From assembly GCA_016707285.1 (NCBI GenBank), contig JADJIA010000011.1, positions 8,102-72,101 on the forward strand: a stretch of 64,000 bases of DNA. Direction: 5' to 3'. This DNA is from Ignavibacteriales bacterium. GTDB lineage: Bacteria; Bacteroidota; Ignavibacteria; Ignavibacteriales; Ignavibacteriaceae. The translations under genes and the position numbers were made by a program. How positions within the stretch are numbered: position 1 is the stretch's first letter; each line of letters starts with the position of its first letter. This document shows, in pieces, positions 40,401-47,838 of this stretch. The notes under the pieces were generated by a model. The model did no database searches and had not been told where the DNA came from. It was given only the letters and a program-made list of their open reading frames with translations.

Positions 40401-40618
40401 TTGATGCCGGAGCTGCCTGGAACGACAATAATAAACTCCAGCTCTTCACAAAAGATGAAAAAGGGAATAACATCACCAAAGACCTGTTGATGGGTACCGG
40501 GTTTGGACTCAGAACCTATTTCCTCTATTTCCTGCTTCGGTTTGATCTCGCCTGGGCATACAATGTGGATGGTTTCAGCAAACCGATATTCTATTTTTCG
40601 CTGGGAACCGATTTTTAG
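37418..40618 (+). CDS. Secreted HExxH metallopeptidase - TolB-like propeller - Omp85-type beta-barrel fusion
   Basis: The product is 1066 residues with a signal peptide (AILFAFILILASQSFGQ). Residues about 25-270 resemble peptidase-MA-like zinc proteases: HHELVHG (about 132-138) gives HExxH, and WFSEGLAEY (about 167-175) supplies a likely third ligand. Residues about 285-580 are WD40/TolB-type propeller repeats (SPAISPQGDKIVYIS, VSWSPDGKKIAIA, DPRWSYDGKKVYFSSD). A spacer follows, and residues about 720-1066 form a barrel with alternating aromatic strands, an LPMRGYNY motif (about 945-952) matching the conserved RGY/RGF loop of Omp85 proteins, and a terminal Phe (SLGTDF). No POTRA domains were recognised. 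It is the last gene of the envelope operon, before a terminator. Whether it is a protease, a TamB partner or both is unknown. Confidence 0.8.
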   Translation: MKKTAILFAFILILASQSFGQFGRNKVQYKDYDWYYIQTKHFDIYFTIEGQNIAEFAATAIEDALAQIQSSINYKIQKRISVVLYDSQNEFQETNVIDAYLGEGTGGFTELFKNRIVLPFSGNYKMFRHVIHHELVHGVMNDLFYGGALQNIISNSSAVNLPLWFSEGLAEYLALGWDTNTDQFIRDAAINEYLPDIKYLDGYFAYRGGQAVFYYIAKKYGREKVAEIVMNVKGKGGVDQGLKASIGLTVDELSERWKKDIKRVFWPDITERKDPDEFAKRMTDPKKDNSSYNISPAISPQGDKIVYISNKDYFFDVYLMDANTGKEISRLVKGNRTVDFEELNILTPGVSWSPDGKKIAIAAKSGLDDAIFIVDAESGSADDVPVRFPGVETVDWSKDGTKLVFAAQNYDASNIYTYEFATGKIEKLTDDLFSDSDPRWSYDGKKVYFSSDRDTITVRINDYEGYEMYRHDYSQMDLFEYDIETKQVRRLTDYPFSDEKYALPSQSGDELLFVSDYNGINNIYKIKPDVNWNPTNAPTPVTNSLNGLDQISTSYDGKKLALTAMYKSSYNIFTLNNPFGMTLETDSIPFTEYMKEVVNGGTKFRGGNRKDPFDTTYVVMKVDTDISDSLKTDSTETKVEVFTGVYSDTVKSYGDSVMIDYSTLVFGEDAPKPKDTTKIPNLEFLLTDRLEDDGDFKIRKYKINFSPDLVYANAGYSTYYGLLGTTVLSFSDVLGDHRLIGFTSLQIDLKNSDYGLAYYYLKGRWDIGVSAFHTARFVYLQRGQFLNFFRFRNFGLVVNASYPLNRFYRFDFNLGLTNATQSNLDNTMEAQRENTFLVPSVAFVHDNTIFGYTAPIDGTRYRLEVMANPIIQADKYGFYSVLGDYRRYLRFWGDYSLALRGSFGYSFGNNPQRFFIGGTENWINRDWSTGRLPLDSPSDFVFLSTALPMRGYNYAEVVGTKYGLVNVELRFPFIRYLVTGGLPLFFSNIMGTIFFDAGAAWNDNNKLQLFTKDEKGNNITKDLLMGTGFGLRTYFLYFLLRFDLAWAYNVDGFSKPIFYFSLGTDF

Positions 40619-40655
40619 ACAGGTATTAAGTATCAGGTATTAGTTTGAATTATTT

Positions 40656-40686
40656 AGAGCTGTCAGAAATGGCAGCTTTTTTTTTA
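40656..40686 (+). terminator. Intrinsic terminator of the lpxC-to-barrel gene series
   Basis: The stem AGCTGTCA (40658-40665) pairs with TGGCAGCT (40670-40677), with one G-T pair, around a GAAA tetraloop, followed by about nine T residues. It is the first credible terminator after 24371. Confidence 0.88.
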
Positions 40687-40732
40687 TTTGATTGATCTTT
40701 TTATTAGATTTGATAATTATGATGAGGAAAAT

Positions 40733-40960
40733 ATGGAATTGAAAGACAGAATCACCCTGAATCACAGAATTATGGGTGGAGTTCCTTGTATCAGAAATCT
40801 TAGGATGCCAATTTCGACTATATTGGCACTTCTGGCAGAAGGATACGATGAGAAAAAGCTACTTGAGGAACATGAAGAATTGGAACCTGAAGATATTCGG
40901 GCTGTGCTTAAATATGCATCTGACTATTTTCGTACAAAGGAATTCCCGCTGGCAGTCTAA
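40733..40960 (+). CDS. DUF433 antitoxin-like protein
   Basis: The product is 75 residues from the ATG at 40733; the frame begins upstream at 40688 but those residues are not family-like. The pattern RITLNHRIMGGVPCIRNLRMPISTILALLAEG followed by an acidic stretch and DIRAVLKYASDYF is typical of DUF433 proteins, which act as antitoxins (VapB45-like) to PIN-type toxins. The stop codon overlaps the next start (TAATG), as expected of a toxin-antitoxin pair. It lies directly after the terminator of the envelope operon, so it needs its own promoter. Confidence 0.82.
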   Translation: MELKDRITLNHRIMGGVPCIRNLRMPISTILALLAEGYDEKKLLEEHEELEPEDIRAVLKYASDYFRTKEFPLAV

Positions 40961-41325
40961 TGGAGTTTTTAATAGACAATAATATCTCTCCAAAAGTTGC
41001 AGATTCTCTTTCACAGAACGGGTTTGGTTCGGTTCATGTGAAAAAATTAGGTATGAGTGCTGCGACTGATGATGCCATATTTGGATATGCCAATGAAAAT
41101 AACCTTACAATCATCTCGGCTGATACCGATTTTGGATTCATCCTTTCCACATGGCAATTCAACAGGCCATCTGTTATTTTATTACGACACATCTCACCTC
41201 TTCCCGAGATTCAGGCAAAATATCTTCTGAATGTTATAGATAAATTTGCGACTGAAATAGAAGACGGATCATTACTTGTAATCACTCCTGAAAAACTACG
41301 AATAAGAAAATTACCTCTTTTTTAG
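40960..41325 (+). CDS. DUF5615 PIN-like toxin
   Basis: The product is 121 residues. DUF5615/Mut7-C-type PIN-like proteins have an N-terminal metal Asp (FLIDNNISPKVADSL) and a second acidic pair (IISADTDFGFIL); both are visible. The family is predicted to cleave RNA. Paired with the DUF433 gene by a one-base overlap, it is probably the toxin half of a small type II module. Actual toxicity is not shown by sequence. Confidence 0.82.
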   Translation: MEFLIDNNISPKVADSLSQNGFGSVHVKKLGMSAATDDAIFGYANENNLTIISADTDFGFILSTWQFNRPSVILLRHISPLPEIQAKYLLNVIDKFATEIEDGSLLVITPEKLRIRKLPLF

Positions 41326-41364
41326 CCTGAGTATATCCCTCAAAATGGTCTTTTCTGCCGAATT

Positions 41365-41412
41365 GCGTTTATAACCCGCAAAAAAGCATGACTATTTGTG
41401 GGTTATAAGCGC
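41365..41412. repeat. Long inverted repeat after the toxin gene
   Basis: The left arm is 41365-41382 (starts GCGTTTATAACCCGC) and the right arm 41395-41412 (ends GGGTTATAAGCGC). The 18-bp stem has two G-T pairs and a 12-base loop. It lies 39 bases after the toxin stop. No T-run follows, so a plain intrinsic terminator is unlikely. Confidence 0.75.
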
Positions 41413-41463
41413 AAAAAGGTAAAAATTCATTGTATGTTCTCAATTTTGGGTTTTTATTGTCTC

Positions 41464-41550
41464 TCATTTTCATGAGTTTGAACCCCATGCTATTGGTTTA
41501 AATTGCAGGAAATCATTTACCAATAGCCTGTGAATTCATTCACAGGAGCA
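41464..41550. repeat. Double-hairpin (REP-like) element, copy 1
   Basis: Hairpin A is 41471-41489, degenerate in this copy (CATGAGTTTGAACCCCATG). Then GCTATTGGT and, 20 or so bases later, ACCAATAGC form a perfect enclosed inverted pair. Hairpin B is 41527-41546 with arms CCTGTGAAT and ATTCACAGG. The order and words recur in copy 2. Confidence 0.8.
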
Positions 41551-41628
41551 TAAAATAATATCGATATTTGGGTTCTGGAAACCTTCCCGATTGCCCGTTT
41601 TTATGAATAGAAATTTCCGAATAGCATT

Positions 41629-41716
41629 CCATTTTCATGGGGTTGAAACCCCATGCTATTGGATTAAATTCGCCAAATAAACCAAACCAAAAGCCTGTGA
41701 ATTCATTCACAGGTCA
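41629..41716. repeat. Double-hairpin (REP-like) element, copy 2
   Basis: Hairpin A is 41636-41655, a perfect stem CATGGGGT/ACCCCATG with loop TGAA. GCTATTGG follows at 41654. Hairpin B is 41694-41713, identical to that of copy 1. The middle segment has diverged between copies while both hairpins are kept. Confidence 0.82.
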
Positions 41717-42020
41717 AATCGATAAAACATAAAATTTATCTTTATTGAATATAATAACGAATCCATACCATCTCAAACTGCCTCTTTACAAATAAAAGCA
41801 TGTTTTTAGTCACAAATGGCATGTTTTTGCGAAAAAATAATATTCCAACCTATTGCAACAAATCAATAATAATTGTAATTTAGTATGCGGAAAAGAGAGG
41901 GTTTTATTAACATATTGTTAATTTTCTGACAAAAGGTTTGGTTAGCAGTGATTATCAAAAATCAGTTATGATTTTAGAGAAAATTTGAAAATGTTCATCT
42001 TATAATAGCGGAGAAATTTT

Positions 42021-43369
42021 ATGAAAAAATTGTTTACAATCTTGATTTTGTTGGGGGTAACTGCGTTTGGGCAGATTGAAATATCAGAAGGTTTAAATAT
42101 GCCTGGAGCATATAACGGTTGGGTAAATCCTCCAAGCATCAATGCGCTAGGAGGTGTTCAAAAATCCGGCGGAACCCTTCTTGTTATTACGACAGGGACA
42201 AGAAGATATAAGACTACAATTAAAGTTGCTGCTAGTGGTGGTGACATAACTGAAGGAACTTATGCCTGGAAGTTTTCAAGTGGCCCAACTTCAAACTATT
42301 GGCAAAATTCGTGGGGAAATGTCAATGTTAGTTTTAACAGCCTTCAGAATTATACCAAAGAAAGTCCTAATAATAACTCCGTTACAGTTACAAACGGTAA
42401 ATGGTATTCAGTAAATTGGAAGGACATTGGTTATGTCAATACTACGGCAATTTGGATGGAAACTACCGGTGAACCTGTCACAATCACAAATGTGCAAACC
42501 GAGGATCCCTCCGGGCGCTGGCGATTAAGTCGAGGTGCCAATAACAACCAGCGCACCTCCAGCTACTGAAAACATTCATCTATCTTAGGTACACTACAAA
42601 TAACTGGGCAAATTCCTCTTTCGTTCAAGCATCTGGTACAGGAACATCTTGGACTGCCACCATCCCAGGCTCCGGTAATGGTGGTAACAGTCAGAGTTGG
42701 TATTATGTTCTCACGAGTACAGTTCCATTAGGAAGTTTGACCCACGCAGATGCTGATATGCAGACGATAAATTTTACAAATAATAGTGGTTTGAATTATC
42801 CCCTCCCAGTCGAATTAACCTCCTTCAACGCTGCAATCAGAAACGGGCTTGTTGACTTAAAATGGGAAACTGCAACTGAAGTTAACAACTACGGTTTTGA
42901 GGTTGAAAGAAAATCGACAAATGCTGACTGGAGCAAAATTGGATTTGTTGAAGGACATAATTCCACCAACTCACCAAAATACTACAGCTATTCCGACAAA
43001 CCTGAAGGAACAGGAAAAATTGCTTACAGATTAAAACAAATCGACAACGATGGTCAGTTTGAATACAGTCCGGAGGTTGAAGTTCTGGTTGACAATCTTC
43101 CTAATGGATTTGTTTTGGAACAGAATTATCCTAATCCATTTAATCCTGAGACTTCAATCAGATTTGCTCTGAAAGAGGATACAAAAGCAACCTTAAAAGT
43201 TTACAATTCACTTGGTGCCGAAATAGCTACTTTGTTTGACGGTACCGCTGAAGCAGGAAGATATTATGATGTAAAATTTGGCGGCAGTGAACTCGCTTCC
43301 GGATTCTATATTTATAAACTTGTTGCGGGTGAATATGTGTCAGTTAAGAAAATGCTTTTGATGAAGTAG
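42021..43369 (+). pseudogene. Secreted protein with T9SS sorting tail, interrupted by two frameshifts and a stop codon
   Basis: The first frame starts with a signal peptide (LFTILILLGVTAFGQ) and an N-terminal beta domain, then loses frame near 42513-42515 (one extra G). The corrected frame reads SGAGD and meets a TAA at 42526-42528, then VEVPITTSAPPATE; another extra A near 42569-42572 moves to the frame running YLRYTTNNWANSSFVQASG to the end at 43369. The middle part looks like a carbohydrate-binding-type module. A domain common in front of these tails follows (LPVELTSFNAAIRNG and VDLKWETATEVNNYGFEVER), then the type IX tail EQNYPNPFNPETSIRFAL. Repaired length is about 449 residues. Three lesions within 60 bases suggest decay or locally poor sequence. 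The frame from 42737 is only its C-terminal part. Confidence 0.75.
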
Positions 43370-43455
43370 AATACCTCATCCCCCTTTTTGAACAGGATAT
43401 TCACGATTCAAAAAGATGGTCACGATACTGCGATAAAATTTTGCGGTAAGTTTTT

Positions 43456-43488
43456 AAGGCTCCTGAGAAATCGGGAGCCTTTTTTTTG
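43456..43488 (+). terminator. Intrinsic terminator after the T9SS protein gene
   Basis: An 11-bp stem (AAGGCTCCTGA at 43456-43466 with TCGGGAGCCTT at 43471-43481, one T-G pair) closed by a GAAA tetraloop and followed by a T-run. Confidence 0.92.
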
Positions 43489-43587
43489 TTTTGTGGATAT
43501 GTTTCAGGAATTTTCACAAATAAAGGTAATTTGCTTTGAATCAATTATGTTTGTTAATACTGATTTTAATTTAATCGGAACAACAAA

Positions 43588-44100
43588 ATGACTCTGACAG
43601 AAACTTTTCGTGGTAAAAAGCTTGGATGGAAACAGGATAGTTTTTTCTCCAAAGATTACAAATTGTATGCTGATAGCGACCTCATTGGCAGGATCAATTT
43701 CCCAAAATTCTTAAGTACAAAAGGCGACATTTCCGTTCTTGGGCATGAATTGGAAGCAGATTCACCAAGTATGTGGAAATCCCGTATGGAAATGCGCGAA
43801 AAAAAGAGCGGGAAATTGGTGGCGGAATTAAAAGTTGAAAAATTTATGGGTGAAAGTGAAATAACAATTGGTACCAAATCTTTCCGATTTGCAACTACTT
43901 TATTTCAAAAAAGGTTTTTAATTAAAAGTGAGGCTGGAGCAACATTAATCGAGTTTGCCATGACGGGATGGTTCAAGACTGAATGTGAGATAAAACCTGA
44001 GCCAACCTTTATTCATGAAGAGGAATTCCCGATTTTGCTGGCTTTTGTCTGGTACCTGATAATCAGAATCAGTAACAGACATGCTGCAGCAGGAGTTTAA
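43588..44100 (+). CDS. Hypothetical protein, possibly LURP-one/tubby-like fold
   Basis: The product is 170 residues with no signal peptide. It is mainly beta with alternating short strands (KDYKLYADSDLIGRINF, ATTLFQKRFLIKSEAG, TLIEFAMTGWFKTECEI) and a hydrophobic C-terminal helix (EFPILLAFVWYLIIRISNRH). The strand pattern is reminiscent of LURP-one-related or scramblase-like proteins, a weak guess. It is 18 bases ahead of the mechanosensitive channel gene and may be co-transcribed with it. Confidence 0.6.
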   Translation: MTLTETFRGKKLGWKQDSFFSKDYKLYADSDLIGRINFPKFLSTKGDISVLGHELEADSPSMWKSRMEMREKKSGKLVAELKVEKFMGESEITIGTKSFRFATTLFQKRFLIKSEAGATLIEFAMTGWFKTECEIKPEPTFIHEEEFPILLAFVWYLIIRISNRHAAAGV

Positions 44101-44118
44101 ATTTATCCGGAGATAGTT

Positions 44119-46027
44119 ATGTTACTAAAATTGAAATACAAGAATTTATCAGAATCAAAATTTAATAGAGCAATAATCCGGTTATCCATATTTTCAATCT
44201 GTTATCTGTTTTTTGCATTTCCTGCCTATGCGGGATCAACCTCAGCAAGACACCTCAAACACCGGAAATGGAACAGAACTGCTTCAAAGATTGGATTCAG
44301 TAAGAATTGCCGACTCCCTGTATAAAATTAAAGTTGAGGCAGAACTTTTATCTTTAAAGACCACTGACAACCTAAAAAAAGCAGAGTTGTTGAAGGAACT
44401 TGAAGTTCTTAAAGCTGCTGAAATGAAAAAAAAGGAGATATTGCAAAGGCAGGTTGACTCATTAAAGTCGGTTTCGAAGGGATATCCTGTTGCCCCATTT
44501 GGTGATACAATACTTGTTGTATATACAAAGATTGGCTCATTTTCAGCTGAGGCAAGGGCAAAATTAAACACTGAAAAAATCGAAAAGCTTGCTGATGATT
44601 ATTTTTTTGAACCTGATTCCATAAAAATAATTCCGACTGAAACTCACATCGAGTTGGTGTATGGCGAAAGTATCATACTTAGTGTAACCGATAAGGACGC
44701 TTTGTGGATGGGTATCTCAAAGACTGAATTAGCAAAAAAGTATAAAGATAAAATAGCTGCATCGATTGCAAATTATCGGGATGCAACAAGCATTAAAACG
44801 CTGACGATTAAAGCTGTGCTTGCCATTCTCATCCTGGTAGCACTCTTCTTGATAGTAAAATTTATGAACAAGGGATATCGTTATTTTAGACTAAAAATGT
44901 TGCAAAAAAGACACAGGTGGTTTAAGGGATTTAGTTTTAAGGACTATGAACTTGTTTCATCTTCAAAACAGCTTGAAATCTTCTTTTTTGCTTCAAACAT
45001 ATTGAGGCTCTTTCTGATTTTGCTGGTCGTTTATCTCACTCTGCCGCTTGTCTTTTATATTTTCCCCTGGACGGAACATCTTGCAACCGATTTGTTGGGT
45101 TTTGTATTAAATCCTCTTAAAAAGATCGTTTTTGCGATGATCGATTTTTTACCAAATCTGTTTACAATTCTGGTGATTACAGTCGTTTTCCGTTACATAC
45201 TTAAAGGGATCAAATATTTAACTGACGAGATTCAGTCAGACAGTCTGAAGATACCCGGTTTTTATCCCGATTGGGCACAACCGACTTACAACATTGTACG
45301 AATTCTGGTTATAGCATTTGCAATAATTGTGATTTTCCCGTATCTGCCGGGTTCAGATTCACCTGTCTTCCAAGGAGTTTCAGTTTTTCTTGGTTTTATG
45401 TTTACACTCTCATCAGCCGGATCGTTGTCGAATATCATTGCCGGAACGGTATTAACATACATGCGCGCTTTTCAACTTGGTGACTTTGTCAAGATAGGGG
45501 AAATTAATGGAGATATCGTTGAGAAGACTCTTCTTGTCACACGGATAAAAACCCGCCATAATGAGATAATCACAATTCCAAACTCCACTATTATGAACTC
45601 GAATACTATCAATTATTCGAGTGAAGCGAGGAACTTTGGACTGATAGTGAAAACAACCGTCACTATCGGTTACGATGTACCCTGGCGGAAGGTTCATGAA
45701 TTGCTGCTTGAAGCGGCAAAAAGAACTGATTCAATATTGGAGAGTCCCAAACCCTTTGTGTTCCAGACGAGTCTTGACGACTTTTATGTCAGTTATGAGC
45801 TAAATTTATTTACTCGAGAGGCAAATACACAGGCAAAAGTATATTCCGATTTACATCAGAATATTCAGGACACTTTTAATGAATCAGGTGTGGAAATCAT
45901 GTCACCCCACTATCGTGCTGCGAGGGATGGTAACCTGACAACAATTCCTGCTGATTATCTTCCATCTGACTATGTTGTTCCATCGTTTAGTGTGGAATTT
46001 AAGAGTAAAACCAAAGAGGGAGAATGA
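44119..46027 (+). CDS. MscS-family mechanosensitive ion channel, frameshifted just after the signal peptide
   Basis: The true start is probably 44119, giving a signal peptide that ends FFAFPAYA. One extra G in the GGG at 44232-44234 then shifts the frame: corrected, the protein continues DQPQQDTSNTGNGTELLQRL. The alternative start at 44213 would give a protein without a signal. The periplasmic coiled part (about 40-100) is followed by several membrane segments and the MscS core: GVSVFLGFMFTLSSAG, IIAGTVLTYMRAFQLGDFV, then ITIPNSTIMNSNTINYS. Such channels open under membrane tension to release solutes in osmotic downshock. Length about 635 residues, long for the family because of the N-terminal extension. 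Confidence 0.87.
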
Positions 46028-46108
46028 ATTTATATTTTATCACAACCAAAAAAATAGTTATATTGCAAAACTGTTTTGTAAAATTCGTTAACTAAAGACA
46101 CGAGTAAA

Positions 46109-46360
46109 ATGAAAAAAGGCATTCATCCTCACTATAGGCCGGTAGTTTTCAAAGATTTTTCTTGTGATTTCGCAGTTTTGTCGAAATCCACAATTAAAGC
46201 TACTGAAACGATCGTATGGGAAGATGGAAATACTTATCCGTTAGTAAGGCTTGAGATTTCCAGTGGTTCACATCCGTTTTTTACCGGTAAACAAAAACTT
46301 CTTGATACCGCCGGTAGAGTGGAGAAGTTTATGAGAAAATACTCAAAACCAGGGAACTAA
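46109..46360 (+). CDS. rpmE2: 50S ribosomal protein L31 type B
   Basis: An 83-residue protein starting MKKGIHPHYRPVVFKD and continuing SSGSHPFFTGKQKLLDTAGRVEKF. It lacks the paired cysteines of zinc-binding L31, which makes it the type B (zinc-independent) form. It stands alone with a strong terminator directly after it. The upstream region has no gene. Confidence 0.95.
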   Translation: MKKGIHPHYRPVVFKDFSCDFAVLSKSTIKATETIVWEDGNTYPLVRLEISSGSHPFFTGKQKLLDTAGRVEKFMRKYSKPGN

Positions 46361-46381
46361 GCCCTTTAAGGTTTTTGAATC

Positions 46382-46415
46382 AAGCTATCCCGTTAATTCG
46401 GGATAGCTTTTTTTG
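46382..46415 (+). terminator. Intrinsic terminator of rpmE2
   Basis: A perfect 11-bp stem (AAGCTATCCCG at 46382-46392 with CGGGATAGCTT at 46399-46409), loop TTAATT, followed by a T-run. Confidence 0.93.
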
Positions 46416-46488
46416 TTTTACTACTAAACACTTTGCTTCCGTTTATTTATATTGCATTTTTATTAGAATCTTTTAATTGAGTTATTAA

Positions 46489-47760
46489 ATGCAGATTTGT
46501 CTTTTTGAAGATATTTACTACGATCATTTTGAACCAATGATCCTTACACGACCTACTTACAATCTTTTTTGTGGGATTCACACTTTAAGAGATAAAGTAA
46601 AGAGAGCATATCCCGGGGTGGAAGTGGTTTTTCATACCAGAGGATACCTCAAAGCATTCATAGGATTAAAAAATCCCACATATAAAGTGAATGTTATAGA
46701 GCACGACGAATGTTTGTTTGTTAACGGCAGAGTTATTGCTCCACCGGATATTGCTGACATCATCAAAATAGATCTACCCGGTGACAGACTTTACCTGAAT
46801 GGTGAAACTATAATTGCTGCAAAAGTCTCCGGTAAAAAACTTGAGGGGATGAAGGAAGGGCTTGATGACCTCCTTACGATTTCCAATTTTGACGGAATTC
46901 CGGTTGAACAGGTGGAGGTAAAATACGCCACTTATATTTGGGATCTGATCCATAATAATGACAAAGAAATCGTAAACGATTTTTATGCATACATGGACAT
47001 TCATGGATTTGCACCCAAAGACAGGGTGAGAGGGAATGTTCATGAGAGTGCTGTACTTATTGAAAAGGAAAACATTTATATACACGAAACTGCAAGGATA
47101 ATGCCCGGTGCAGTGATCGATGCAACTGACGGTCCTGTATTCATCAACTCGGATGCGATAGTTTATCCAAATGCCGTTATCGAGGGTCCTGTATGTATCG
47201 GAAAAGGCACAAAAGTTAAATCAGGAGCAAGTATCTATCATGGAGTAACCGTTGGTAAAGTTTGCAAAGTTGGCGGTGAAATAGAGGGAAGCATCATTTC
47301 GCCCTACACAAATAAACAACATTCAGGTTTTATGGGGCATGCTTATATTGGAAGTTGGGTAAACATTGGTGCCGACACAAATAACAGCGACCTCAAAAAC
47401 AACTATGGTACTGTAAAGATCACCGTAAACGGTGAACAGATAGACAGCGGACAACAATTTCTCGGTTTGATAATGGGGGATCATTCAAAAACTGCGATTA
47501 ATACAATGTTCAACACAGGAACTGTTGTTGGATTCTCCAGCAATATTTTTGGACCGGGATTCCCGTCAAAATCAATTCCAAGTTTTGCCTGGGGTGGTGC
47601 AGATATGATGACCACTTACGACATTGAAAAAAGCATTGAAACCGCAAAAAGAGTTGTTCAAAGAAGGAATAAATCAATTTCTGAAACAGAGGAAAAACTT
47701 TTTAGAAAAGTTTTTGATTTGACCCACAAACAGAGAAGAAAGATGGGATTCCCTTATTAA
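46489..47760 (+). CDS. GlmU-family sugar nucleotidyltransferase / acetyltransferase-like protein
   Basis: The product is 423 residues. The N-terminal part (MQICLFEDIYYDHFEPMI then LTRPTYNLFCGIHTLRDK) is typical of the alternative GlmU-like family of Bacteroidetes-type bacteria. From about residue 190 there is a left-handed beta-helix (VHESAVLIEKENIYIHETA, IGKGTKVKSGASIYHGVTV, YIGSWVNIGADTNNSD). By family it would supply UDP-GlcNAc for peptidoglycan and LPS. The canonical pyrophosphorylase motif of GlmU is not visible, so the precise activity is inferred. Confidence 0.85.
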   Translation: MQICLFEDIYYDHFEPMILTRPTYNLFCGIHTLRDKVKRAYPGVEVVFHTRGYLKAFIGLKNPTYKVNVIEHDECLFVNGRVIAPPDIADIIKIDLPGDRLYLNGETIIAAKVSGKKLEGMKEGLDDLLTISNFDGIPVEQVEVKYATYIWDLIHNNDKEIVNDFYAYMDIHGFAPKDRVRGNVHESAVLIEKENIYIHETARIMPGAVIDATDGPVFINSDAIVYPNAVIEGPVCIGKGTKVKSGASIYHGVTVGKVCKVGGEIEGSIISPYTNKQHSGFMGHAYIGSWVNIGADTNNSDLKNNYGTVKITVNGEQIDSGQQFLGLIMGDHSKTAINTMFNTGTVVGFSSNIFGPGFPSKSIPSFAWGGADMMTTYDIEKSIETAKRVVQRRNKSISETEEKLFRKVFDLTHKQRRKMGFPY

Positions 47761-47838
47761 GACAGGTATTAATTATTATTTTGGGGAACGGTTAGTTGGA
47801 GATTGGACAATTAGATTGGAGTATGAGACAGAAATCAG

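Larger units (their letters stand above)
41326..42020. other. Gene-free region of about 695 bases with repeats
   Basis: No open frame here looks coding. It contains an 18-bp-arm inverted repeat (41365-41412), two copies of a double-hairpin element (41464-41550 and 41629-41716), and a strongly AT-rich stretch (about 41730-42000) leading to the next gene. Confidence 0.8.

Noticed and set aside
41464..41716. Possible CRISPR repeats or attachment sites
   Set aside because: Only two copies, each a pair of hairpins, no spacer pattern and no integrase nearby.
42737..43369. Independent gene starting at 42737
   Set aside because: It has no signal peptide and continues the frame of the broken T9SS protein; it is its C-terminal part.
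43388..43591. 67-codon open frame after the T9SS protein
   Set aside because: It spans a strong intrinsic terminator (43456-43488), and the product has no family features.
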